DNA of 13,699 nt from CAG-103 sp048217285 (GTDB taxonomy: Bacteria; Bacillota; Clostridia; Oscillospirales; Oscillospiraceae), in NCBI GenBank assembly GCA_048217285.1, contig DBFWVW010000085.1, forward strand, positions 1-13,699, written 5' to 3'. The translations under genes and the position numbers were made by a program. Of the stretch, positions 1 through 6,057 are shown piece by piece (position 1 is the first letter of the stretch; the number at the start of each line of letters is the position of its first letter). The notes under the pieces are model-generated. The model did no database searches. It saw only the letters and a program-made list of their open reading frames with translations, and had not been told where the DNA came from.

Positions 1-34
1 GACTGACGTAGTCCCTATTTTCACACTTTTTATT

Positions 35-61
35 AGACCAGCACTTTGTGGTGGTCTTTTT
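35..61 (+). terminator. Rho-independent terminator of an upstream plus-strand gene
   Basis: The arm AGACCAGCAC (35-44) pairs with GTGGTGGTCT (48-57) around a TTT loop, with one G-G mismatch, and a run of five T begins at 57. The T tract lies on the plus strand, so it ends a gene that lies before the window. Confidence 0.7.
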
Positions 62-106
62 GTGTTGCCCTTTTGCTCTACCTGCTGCCTGTAAATTTTT
101 CTTCGC

Positions 107-134
107 TCAAGTCCTGTTTCGGACTTGACTTTTT
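107..134 (+). terminator. Second plus-strand terminator-like hairpin
   Basis: TCAAGTCC (107-114) pairs perfectly with GGACTTGA (121-128) around a 6-nt loop, followed by CTTTTT. The T tract again lies on the plus strand. On the minus strand the hairpin is not followed by T, so it is a poor terminator for the desulfurase gene that ends at 166. Nothing else is visible in 1-165. Confidence 0.6.
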
Positions 135-165
135 ATTTGCAAGCTTTGTATCGATTCGATTTGTG

Positions 166-1356
166 TTAGATCAGGTGCAGGCGCGCACCGGTCTCCAGCT
201 CGTCCCACACAGGAGAGATGCTGCGCAGATAGGCGACCACCTGCCGGACATTCTCCACAATGTACGCCATTTCCGCGTCCGTGTTGTATTCGCCGACAGA
301 CAAGCGCAGCGAGCCGTGCGCCACCTCATGCGGCAGCCCAAGCGCCAGCAGCACATGGCTGGGGTCGAGCGAGCCGGACGTGCAGGCACTGCCGGAGGAA
401 GCGGCAATCCCCTTGCGATCGAGCAGGAGCAGCAGCGACTCGCCTTCGATGCCTTCAAAGCAGAAGTTCACCGTGCCGGGCACGCGTTGCTCGCGGTCTC
501 CGTTGAGCCGGGCGTGCTCGATGGTCGAGAGACCGGTGATGAGCGTTTCGCGCAGACGCGTGACCTTCTCCGTGTTCGCGGCCATATGGTCGACCGCCTC
601 ACGCAGCGCCGCGGCCATGCCGGCGATCGCCGGGGTGTTCTCCGTGCCGCCGCGCTTGCCACGCTCCTGTGCACCGCCCTCGATGATGCTCGTGAGCGGG
701 ATGCCACGCTTCGCGTACAGGAAGCCGACGCCATGCGGACCGTGGAACTTATGCGCCGAGCACGAGAGCAGGTCAATGTTCATCTCCTGCACGTCCACGG
801 GAATGTGGCCAACGGCCTGGACCGCGTCTGTATGGAACGGAATGCCCCGCTCACGGCAGAGCGCGCCGATGGCGCGGATGGGCTGGATGGTGCCGATCTC
901 GTTGTTGGCAAACATGACGGACACGAGCGCCGTATCCTCCCGGATGGCCGCGGCCACGTCCTCGACGCGGACGACACCGTTTTCGTGCACATCCAGCAGC
1001 GTCACGTCAAAACCCTGTCGGCTGAGCTTATCGAGCGTATGCAGCACCGCATGGTGCTCAAATTTTGTGGATATCAGATGTTTTTTCCCCTTACGGGCGC
1101 CGTTCATGGCGGCGGAGATGATGGCCTGATTATCGGCCTCACTGCCGCCGGAGGTAAACACGATCTCCTGCGGATCGGCAGCGCCAATCAGCTGCGCGAT
1201 CTCGGTGCGGCAGGCAAGCAGATGCTCGGCTGCCTCCTGCCCAAGGGTGTAGAGCGTGCTGGGATTGCCATAGATCTCGTCAAAATACGGAAGCATGGCT
1301 TCCTTTGCTGCGGGGGATAGTTTTGTGGTTGCCGCATTGTCTGCGTAGACGCGCAT
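166..1356 (-). CDS. nifS: Cysteine desulfurase, NifS/IscS group I
   Basis: This PLP enzyme takes sulfur from L-cysteine, leaving alanine, and passes it as a persulfide to Fe-S scaffolds or tRNA thiolation enzymes in the cytoplasm. The 396-residue length is normal for the family. The N-terminal YADNAATT motif, the ANNEIGTIQPI block, the PLP lysine in SAHKFHGPHG (about K203) and the catalytic cysteine in SSGSACTSG (about C325) are all present. The SSGSAC loop with its long flexible segment marks group I (NifS/IscS), not SufS. The start is fixed by AAAGGAGG eight bases upstream of the ATG. It has its own promoter and follows an Rrf2 regulator gene, but a terminator separates the two. No nifU/iscU scaffold gene follows in the window. 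Group and reaction are firm; whether it serves general Fe-S assembly or tRNA thiolation cannot be told. Confidence 0.96.
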   Translation of the reverse strand: MRVYADNAATTKLSPAAKEAMLPYFDEIYGNPSTLYTLGQEAAEHLLACRTEIAQLIGAADPQEIVFTSGGSEADNQAIISAAMNGARKGKKHLISTKFEHHAVLHTLDKLSRQGFDVTLLDVHENGVVRVEDVAAAIREDTALVSVMFANNEIGTIQPIRAIGALCRERGIPFHTDAVQAVGHIPVDVQEMNIDLLSCSAHKFHGPHGVGFLYAKRGIPLTSIIEGGAQERGKRGGTENTPAIAGMAAALREAVDHMAANTEKVTRLRETLITGLSTIEHARLNGDREQRVPGTVNFCFEGIEGESLLLLLDRKGIAASSGSACTSGSLDPSHVLLALGLPHEVAHGSLRLSVGEYNTDAEMAYIVENVRQVVAYLRSISPVWDELETGARLHLI

Positions 1357-1380
1357 GAGACTGTCCTCCTTTTCGATTTT

Positions 1381-1441
1381 AATTCCTATTTGTTTTGTGG
1401 GTAAATGATACCACGTATTTCCCGCATTGTCAATAGGAATT
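1381..1441 (-). promoter_or_regulatory. nifS promoter bracketed by a perfect 10-bp inverted repeat
   Basis: On the minus strand, TTGACA (1428-1433), a 17-bp spacer and TATCAT (1405-1410) form a near-consensus sigma-A promoter, giving a start near 1398. The arms AATTCCTATT (1381-1390) and AATAGGAATT (1432-1441) are perfect reverse complements. One overlaps the upstream edge of the -35 and the other lies just inside the transcript. The arm centres are 51 bp apart, about five helical turns. An operator role, perhaps for the adjacent Rrf2 protein, is inferred. Confidence 0.75.
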
Positions 1442-1442
1442 T

Positions 1443-1484
1443 AAAAAAGAAAAACGGGGAAAGGAAATACGCTTTTCTTTCCCC
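1443..1484 (-). terminator. Terminator of the Rrf2-family gene
   Basis: On the minus strand a 12-bp stem (1473-1484 with 1456-1467, one mismatch) with a 5-nt loop is followed by a T-rich run (GTTTTTCTTTTTT). It starts 12 bases after the regulator's stop codon and separates it from the desulfurase promoter. Confidence 0.85.
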
Positions 1485-1495
1485 CTGTTGCGCCC

Positions 1496-1906
1496 TTACG
1501 CTTTCCCGTCGAGCAGATCCTGCACGGACACGCCGGACAGGTAGTTATCCATGACGGCATCGAGCTTTTTCCACATCGGCAGCGTCAGGCATTGGGCTGC
1601 GCGCTCGCAGCCGTTCTCTCCGGACTCAAGGCACGACACGGCAGCCATGCTGCCCTCGGTGCTGTGCAGCACCTCCGCGACCGTGATGTCGCTCGCCGGC
1701 CGGCTCAGACGGTAGCCGCCCTCCTTACCACGCTGGCTGATGACGAGGTTTGCGCGGTTGAGCGCCGCCGCGATCGCCTCCATATATTTCAGGGACACAT
1801 CCTGCCGCTGCGACACAGTCTTGAGCGAGATGAAGCCCTCGTCGCAATGCTGCGCAAGGTCGATCATCAGGCGCAGCGCATAGCGGCCCTTGGTTGAGAT
1901 GACCAT
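1496..1906 (-). CDS. Rrf2/IscR-family transcriptional regulator with three cysteines
   Basis: This 136-residue winged-helix DNA-binding protein matches the Rrf2 family in length and layout. The N-terminal block MVISTKGRYALRLMIDLA and the segment ISQRGKEGGYRLSRP (about 56-70) are the family signature of helix and wing. Cysteines at C92, C100 and C106 lie where IscR-type members bind a [2Fe-2S] cluster, though the spacing (7 then 5 residues) differs from C92/C98/C104 of E. coli IscR. The protein probably senses Fe-S status and controls the desulfurase gene directly downstream, and perhaps itself. This is inferred from the cysteines and the gene pairing. A cysteine-metabolism role like CymR is less likely because CymR lacks these cysteines. 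The start is supported by AAGGAGG nine bases upstream. Confidence 0.93.
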   Translation of the reverse strand: MVISTKGRYALRLMIDLAQHCDEGFISLKTVSQRQDVSLKYMEAIAAALNRANLVISQRGKEGGYRLSRPASDITVAEVLHSTEGSMAAVSCLESGENGCERAAQCLTLPMWKKLDAVMDNYLSGVSVQDLLDGKA

Positions 1907-1954
1907 AATCTATTGCCTCCTTGCTGCACAGCCGCGTGTGCAAATGCTAAGGAT

Positions 1955-1983
1955 AATATACTACCAAATCACAAGGAATTCAA
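1955..1983 (-). promoter_or_regulatory. Promoter of the Rrf2-family gene
   Basis: On the minus strand TTGAAT (1978-1983), a 17-bp spacer and TATATT (1955-1960) form a good sigma-A promoter about 50 bp before the start codon. Its -35 overlaps AATTCC, the same core as the inverted-repeat arm at the nifS promoter, which suggests shared control. Confidence 0.7.
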
Positions 1984-2002
1984 GTCGAATGTTGCAAATA
2001 CG

Positions 2003-2030
2003 AAAAAAGCCGGGGCATCCCCGGCTTTTT
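2003..2030 (-). terminator. Terminator of the HD-domain gene
   Basis: GCCGGGG (2009-2015) pairs with CCCCGGC (2019-2025) around a CAT loop, and flanking A and T runs extend the stem. On the minus strand six T follow. It begins a few bases after the HD-gene stop codon. Confidence 0.9.
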
Positions 2031-2035
2031 CACAT

Positions 2036-2614
2036 TCAGGCTTCCTGTGCAGCCACAAGCGGCTCGACCACACGCATGGCGTCAAGTGTGCGTGTCAGCA
2101 GCTCATCCAGGCTCCAGCCGAGCATATCCGCGCCGCGCTGGATCACTTCGCGCGAGCAGCCGGCCGCAAAGCCGTTGCTCTTATATTTCTTCTTGAGCGA
2201 CTTGAGCTCCATGTCCTGGACGCTCTTGGACGGACGCATCAGCGCCGCCGCACCGATCAAACCGGTCAGCTCATCGGTCGCAAAGAGCACTTTTTCCATC
2301 TCGTGCTCCGGCTGGATGTCCACAGTAATGCCATAGCCATGGCTGGCCGTGGCGTGAATCAGCCGCTCGTCGAGGTCCCGCTCGCGCATGATCTCCTGCG
2401 ACTTGATGCAGTGCTGGTCGGGATAGCGCTCAAAATCCAGATCATGCAGCAGGCCGACAATTCCCCAGAAATCCACTTCGTCCCCGTAACCGAGCTCCTG
2501 CGCAAAATAACGCATGACGCCCTCGACCGTGCGGGCATGATGCAGGTGGAACGGATCCTGATTATACTCCGTCAACAGCGCCCAGGCTTCCTCCCGGTTC
2601 AGTTGCTTGCTCAT
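2036..2614 (-). CDS. HD-domain phosphohydrolase of unknown substrate
   Basis: This 192-residue cytoplasmic protein carries an HD metal-binding domain. The first histidine is in HHARTV (about H26), the paired HD is in GLLHDLDFERYP (H57-D58), a later histidine is in ATASHGYG (about H92), and an aspartate in LFATDELTG completes the usual H...HD...H...D pattern. Members of this superfamily hydrolyse phosphate esters or nucleotides; the specific substrate is not readable here. The C-terminal helical part (about 130-192) follows typical small HDIG-like hydrolases annotated only as HD-domain proteins. The gene stands alone with its own promoter and terminator. The start is set by AGGAGG seven bases upstream of the ATG. 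It is divergent from the oxidoreductase gene, which may or may not be meaningful. Confidence 0.9.
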   Translation of the reverse strand: MSKQLNREEAWALLTEYNQDPFHLHHARTVEGVMRYFAQELGYGDEVDFWGIVGLLHDLDFERYPDQHCIKSQEIMRERDLDERLIHATASHGYGITVDIQPEHEMEKVLFATDELTGLIGAAALMRPSKSVQDMELKSLKKKYKSNGFAAGCSREVIQRGADMLGWSLDELLTRTLDAMRVVEPLVAAQEA

Positions 2615-2667
2615 AGTGAAACCTCCTAATGCATATCTTTTTTGTAGGTCTAAGAAGGAATAGCATT

Positions 2668-2696
2668 AAAATAGCACAGTTGTGATCGGATTGCAA
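2668..2696 (-). promoter_or_regulatory. Promoter of the HD-domain gene
   Basis: On the minus strand TTGCAA (2691-2696), a 17-bp spacer and TATTTT (2668-2673) lie about 55 bp before the start codon. Confidence 0.6.
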
Positions 2697-2730
2697 GTAG
2701 AAATCTTACGTTTGACAATATGTTTAAAAG

Positions 2731-2759
2731 TTGACAGGCAGGTTGAAATATAGTATCAT
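2731..2759 (+). promoter_or_regulatory. Distal promoter of the flavin oxidoreductase gene
   Basis: TTGACA (2731-2736), a 17-bp spacer and TATCAT (2754-2759) form a near-consensus sigma-A promoter on the plus strand. It would give a leader of about 275 nt before the start at 3041. The A+T-rich stretch 2760-2886 between the two promoters contains no supportable gene. Confidence 0.7.
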
Positions 2760-2886
2760 GAGCGAGCTTTGTATGTGTCTGTCCAACGCGCCTTCTGATT
2801 TTGGAAATTCTGGCCGTTTTCCCCTTCTGTGTCACATTTTTACGCTTTTTGTGAGCAAAATATACGAGACAGTCGATTTTATTTCA

Positions 2887-2915
2887 TTGATTTTTGTCAA
2901 AAAGTATGCTATGAT
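2887..2915 (+). promoter_or_regulatory. Proximal promoter of the flavin oxidoreductase gene
   Basis: TTGATT (2887-2892), a 17-bp spacer and TATGAT (2910-2915) form a second good promoter, with a start near 2922. The symmetric TTTTTGTCAAAAA (2891-2903) inside the spacer could be an operator; that is inferred only. Confidence 0.65.
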
Positions 2916-2921
2916 ATGCGC

Positions 2922-3007
2922 AGTATGTATGCATCGTGTTCACTGCACTACGGTGTCATACTTACCAAAACGTTCGATGATCTGCCGCGAGCAACGGCCA
3001 AATCATC
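2922..3007 (+). promoter_or_regulatory. Structured 5' leader of the oxidoreductase mRNA
   Basis: Two stems can be drawn. AGTATG (2922-2927) pairs with CATACT (2957-2962). GATGAT (2976-2981) pairs with ATCATC (3002-3007), enclosing GCCG/CGGC (2984-2987/2995-2998). The second stem ends 17 nt before the Shine-Dalgarno. I recognise no known riboswitch class, and there is no leader terminator. Confidence 0.35.
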
Positions 3008-3040
3008 TTCGTAATAAAAGAAAAAGGAAGGATGTATTTC

Positions 3041-5104
3041 ATGGACGAAAAGTATAGCGCGCTATTTACTCCGTGGAAGATTGGCAATGTTGAGATCCCG
3101 AACCGCATTGTCCAGTGCTCCATGGGCGGCACCTCTCTGTTTGGATGGCTAGAGCCCTGCCACTTTGATAAGGAAGCTGCGAACTTCCTGCTCAGCCGCG
3201 CACAGGACGGCGTTGGTCTGGTTCTCCCGGGTATGCAGTGTGTCCGTGACACCATGGGCCGCAGATGGCTCTGGCAGAACAAGAAGATGTTTAAGGAACT
3301 CGCCGACTACATGGTCGAGTACCACAAGACCGGCTCCAAGCTGTTCATCCAGCTCGCCGCTGGTTTCGGCCGCTCCATGGCTGTTGCCCCCTGGATGGTC
3401 ACCCTGAACAACAACAAGGTGCTCGGCGCCATTGCCAAGCCCGTCATCGACGTCAGCTACTGCTGCGCTTCCGCTTCCGCCACCCCGAACCGCTGGCAGG
3501 AGGACATGCTCTCCCGCCCGATGACCGTCGAAGAGATCCACGAGATGGTCGATGCGTTCGGCAAGACCGCGAAGCTGCTGCGCGAGGCTGGTGTTGACGG
3601 TGTTGAGATCCACGCCGTCCACGAAGGCTATCTGCTTGACCAGTTCACCATCGCCAACTGGAACCATCGTACCGACGAGTACGGCGGCTCTTTTGAGAAC
3701 CGTTTCCGTTTCCCGGTCGAGGTCGTGCAGTCCATCAAGCGTCAGGCCGGTGCCGACTTCCCGGTGTCCCTGCGTTACTCCGTCGTTTCCAAGACCAAGG
3801 CTTGGGGCAAGGGCGCTATGCCGTATGAGACCGACTTTGAAGAGTTCGGCCGCGATATGGCTGAGTCCGAGAAAGCCATCAAGTACCTGGGAGATGCCGG
3901 CTACGACATGTTCAACTGCGACAACGGTACTTACGACGCATGGTACTGGGCACATCCGCCTCAGTATATGCCCGACAACTGCAACCTCGAGTACGTCGAG
4001 CACATCAAGAAGTTCACCGACAAGCCCGTCGCCTGCGCCGGCCGTATGGATCCGGTCAAGGCTGCGGAAGAGATTGCTGCCGGCCGTCTCGATGCAGTTG
4101 CCATCGCACGTCAGAACCTCGTTGACCCCGAGTGGATCCACAAGATTCGCGAGGGCCGTCAGGACGAGATCAAGCCCTGCATCCGCTGCCACAACGGCTG
4201 CTTCAACTTCGCGAAGTTCAAGGGCACGGCAAACATCCAGAGCACGCAGGATTCCCTGCACCTGGGCCGCTGCGCGCTGAACCCGCCCACCATGCAGCAC
4301 AACAAGTACAAAATCGTCCCGACCAAGAGCCCGAAGAAGGTCGCCATCATCGGCGGCGGCATCGGCGGCATGGAGTGCGCGCTTGTGCTCAAGAAGCGCG
4401 GCCATAAGCCGGTCCTCTTCGAGAAGACCAACGAGCTCGGTGGCCTCTTCCTCACCGCTTCCGCGATGAGCTTCAAAGAGAACGACAAGGAACTCATTGA
4501 GTGGTACAAGAAGGAAGTCGCGAAGCAGGGTATCGATATCCGCTTCAACACCGAGGTCACTGACCTTGGCACCATGCGCGGCTTTGACGAGATCATCGTG
4601 GCAACCGGCTCCGTGCCGAGAACCATGCCGATGATCCCGGGCTTCGAGAAGACCATGAGCTTCACCGAACTGCTCAAGGAGAAGAAGGAAGTCGGCGACA
4701 AGGTTCTGTTCTTCGGCGGCGGCCAGTCCTCCTGCGAGGCGGCTTACGACCTGATCCTCCAGGGCAAGCACCCGATCATTGTCGAGTACGCCGGCGACCT
4801 GGTTGCTGCTCAGGCTACCTGCCTTGCCAACACCTCCTTCCTGCGTGACGCGATGGAGTATCACAAGGTTCCGACCTACCTGCACTCCACCATCACCGAG
4901 ATCCACGACGGTGGCGTCACCGTCAAGGGTCAGGACGGCAAGACCTTCGAGGTCGCTTGCGACAACGTCATCAACGGCATCGGCTTTGTGCCGGCTCCGG
5001 TTGGCGACAAGGGCCGTCATGTGCACCGCGTCGGTGACTGCGTTGCTATCGGCAACCTGCGCACCGTCATCTGGCGTGCATGGGATGTCTGCATGAAGCT
5101 CTGA
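3041..5104 (+). CDS. Old Yellow Enzyme-family FMN/Fe-S/FAD oxidoreductase (BaiCD/BaiH, FadH-like)
   Basis: This 687-residue NAD(P)H-dependent enoate-reductase-type enzyme should reduce an activated C=C bond, passing electrons from NAD(P)H through FAD, a [4Fe-4S] cluster and FMN. Residues about 1-365 form the TIM barrel (FTPWKIGNVEIPNR; GVDGVEIHAVHEGYLLDQF; RTDEYGGSFENR). Cluster cysteines are C380, C383, C387 and C411. A first Rossmann motif VAIIGGGIGGMECA starts near 434, and a second VLFFGGGQSSCEAA near 560. The end, GDCVAIGNLRTVIWRAWD, is the usual FAD-binding tail. The HAVHEGYLL active-site variant resembles clostridial bile-acid and enoate reductases, but the substrate cannot be assigned. 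I chose the ATG at 3041 because AAGGAAGG ends nine bases before it but abuts the ATG at 3032. Codon use is strongly biased to C/G-ending codons, suggesting high expression. The gene is monocistronic. Confidence 0.93.
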   Translation: MDEKYSALFTPWKIGNVEIPNRIVQCSMGGTSLFGWLEPCHFDKEAANFLLSRAQDGVGLVLPGMQCVRDTMGRRWLWQNKKMFKELADYMVEYHKTGSKLFIQLAAGFGRSMAVAPWMVTLNNNKVLGAIAKPVIDVSYCCASASATPNRWQEDMLSRPMTVEEIHEMVDAFGKTAKLLREAGVDGVEIHAVHEGYLLDQFTIANWNHRTDEYGGSFENRFRFPVEVVQSIKRQAGADFPVSLRYSVVSKTKAWGKGAMPYETDFEEFGRDMAESEKAIKYLGDAGYDMFNCDNGTYDAWYWAHPPQYMPDNCNLEYVEHIKKFTDKPVACAGRMDPVKAAEEIAAGRLDAVAIARQNLVDPEWIHKIREGRQDEIKPCIRCHNGCFNFAKFKGTANIQSTQDSLHLGRCALNPPTMQHNKYKIVPTKSPKKVAIIGGGIGGMECALVLKKRGHKPVLFEKTNELGGLFLTASAMSFKENDKELIEWYKKEVAKQGIDIRFNTEVTDLGTMRGFDEIIVATGSVPRTMPMIPGFEKTMSFTELLKEKKEVGDKVLFFGGGQSSCEAAYDLILQGKHPIIVEYAGDLVAAQATCLANTSFLRDAMEYHKVPTYLHSTITEIHDGGVTVKGQDGKTFEVACDNVINGIGFVPAPVGDKGRHVHRVGDCVAIGNLRTVIWRAWDVCMKL

Positions 5105-5138
5105 TCTTCGGCTGACCCCGAAAACCGCATAAAATCCG

Positions 5139-5172
5139 CGCGGGTGCAGAGAAATCTGCACCCGCGTTTTTT
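5139..5172 (+). terminator. Strong terminator of the flavin oxidoreductase gene
   Basis: A perfect 12-bp stem, CGCGGGTGCAGA (5139-5150) with TCTGCACCCGCG (5155-5166), has a GAAA tetraloop and is followed by six T. It lies 35 bases after the stop codon. Confidence 0.95.
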
Positions 5173-5180
5173 CACGAATG

Positions 5181-5218
5181 GCAAACGTCCGCCTGTATGC
5201 ATACAGGCGGACGTTTGC
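5181..5218. repeat. Perfect 38-bp palindrome
   Basis: The half GCAAACGTCCGCCTGTATG (5181-5199) is followed immediately by its exact reverse complement (5200-5218), with no spacer. No T run follows on either strand, so it is not a standard terminator, and it lies only eight bases after one. As RNA it would form a stem of about 17 bp with a tetraloop; as DNA it could extrude a cruciform. It sits between convergent genes. Confidence 0.85.
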
Positions 5219-5256
5219 TTACCCTTGTCCCGGCTGGAACAGTATTTCAACCCGCG

Positions 5257-5324
5257 GATATTTCCGACGCTGTTATAATACAGCGTTCCGGCCGCGAAAA
5301 AAACAAAACTCTATCGGAAATATC
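5257..5324. repeat. 68-bp composite dyad between convergent genes
   Basis: GATATTTCCGA (5257-5267) and TCGGAAATATC (5314-5324) are perfect 11-bp inverted repeats. Directly inside the left arm is a hairpin, CGCTGT-TATAAT-ACAGCG (5268-5285). On the minus strand the interior also carries GTTTTGTTTTTTT, which could serve as the T tract for the HAD gene ending at 5356. It could be a transcription-end structure or a tiny repeat element; no target-site duplication is obvious. Confidence 0.6.
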
Positions 5325-5355
5325 TTCAGTCCTCACAACACCTCCGGACTTCCGC

Positions 5356-6042
5356 TCACAAAATATCCAGCAGCTGCTCCAGACGCGTGATGCGCCAGTC
5401 CGCCTGCGGCGGCATAGCCGCGCCGCGGTCATCCGGGTCAAACCAGCAGGTGTACATTCCCGCCGCTCTGCCGCCTGCGATATCCGCCGTGAGCGAATCG
5501 CCGATCATCAAACACTGTTCCGGCCGAATGCCCGGCAGCTGCGCCAGACACCGGTCGAAAAACACCCGGCTCGGCTTCTCCGCCCCCAGCTGCCCGGAGA
5601 TGAACAGCCGCTCAAACAAATCCAGCATTCCGGCCCTGCGCAAACGATTCACCTGCTGCGCATACGGTCCGTTGCTTGCCGCGCACAAGCGGTATTTCCC
5701 GTGCAGCCGCGCCAGCACATCCAGCGCGCCCGGAACCGGGACCGCACTCTCGTGCAGCTGGATGCGGAATGCATCCTCCATCGCCGCACCGTCAGCCTCC
5801 AGTCCGAGCCGCGTCAGGATCGTCTGCCAGCGCACGTCGCGCAGCCCGGCGATCGTCAGCTCGCCGCGCTCGATCCGCGCCCAGAGCTTGTCGTTTTCCG
5901 CCTGAAACACGGTAAACATCTCCGGCTCGTACGGCAAACCGGCCGCGCGGAAAATCTTCTCCATCGCCTGCATCGCTCCGGCGCTGAAATCCAGCAGCGT
6001 ATTGTCAATATCAAAGAGGAACACGTTCAGCTCGTTCATCAT
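5356..6042 (-). CDS. HAD-family nucleotidase, YjjG/YfnB-like
   Basis: This 228-residue cytoplasmic HAD phosphatase matches the YjjG/YfnB (TIGR02254-type) subfamily, whose characterised members dephosphorylate pyrimidine nucleoside monophosphates, including non-canonical ones. Visible motifs are LFDIDNTLLDF (nucleophile D11 and D13), AASNGP (motif II serine), the lysine of LGAEKPSRVFF (motif III) and MIGDSLTADIAGG (motif IV). The tail GMYTCWFDPDD fits the subfamily. An upstream GTG at 6051 could add three residues, but the sequence AGGTGG (6048-6053) is better read as the ribosome binding site of the ATG at 6042. The gene starts 15 bases after the exporter's stop codon, so the two are probably one transcript. 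Exact substrate is not shown by the sequence. Confidence 0.88.
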   Translation of the reverse strand: MMNELNVFLFDIDNTLLDFSAGAMQAMEKIFRAAGLPYEPEMFTVFQAENDKLWARIERGELTIAGLRDVRWQTILTRLGLEADGAAMEDAFRIQLHESAVPVPGALDVLARLHGKYRLCAASNGPYAQQVNRLRRAGMLDLFERLFISGQLGAEKPSRVFFDRCLAQLPGIRPEQCLMIGDSLTADIAGGRAAGMYTCWFDPDDRGAAMPPQADWRITRLEQLLDIL

Positions 6043-6057
6043 TTTACCCACCTGTTT

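Noticed and set aside
46..1320. A 424-codon plus-strand frame over nifS
   Set aside because: It is antisense to a clear cysteine desulfurase, runs through the terminator hairpin at 107-134, and shows no known domain.
2922..3040. Riboswitch in the oxidoreductase leader
   Set aside because: The stems are short, no conserved aptamer core that I know (such as FMN or cobalamin) is present, and there is no leader terminator. It is kept only as a low-confidence structured leader.
2731..3057. Small plus-strand frames (61 and 108 codons) upstream of the oxidoreductase
   Set aside because: They overlap both promoters and the leader stems, lack convincing ribosome binding sites and end inside or beyond the real start.
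3149..5161. A 670-codon minus-strand frame antisense to the oxidoreductase
   Set aside because: The plus-strand frame carries every catalytic and cofactor motif. The antisense product is low-complexity (L, V, D, A, H) and includes the terminator region.
5257..5324. Insertion sequence or complete transposon
   Set aside because: There is no transposase frame and no clear target duplication; it is kept only as a composite dyad.
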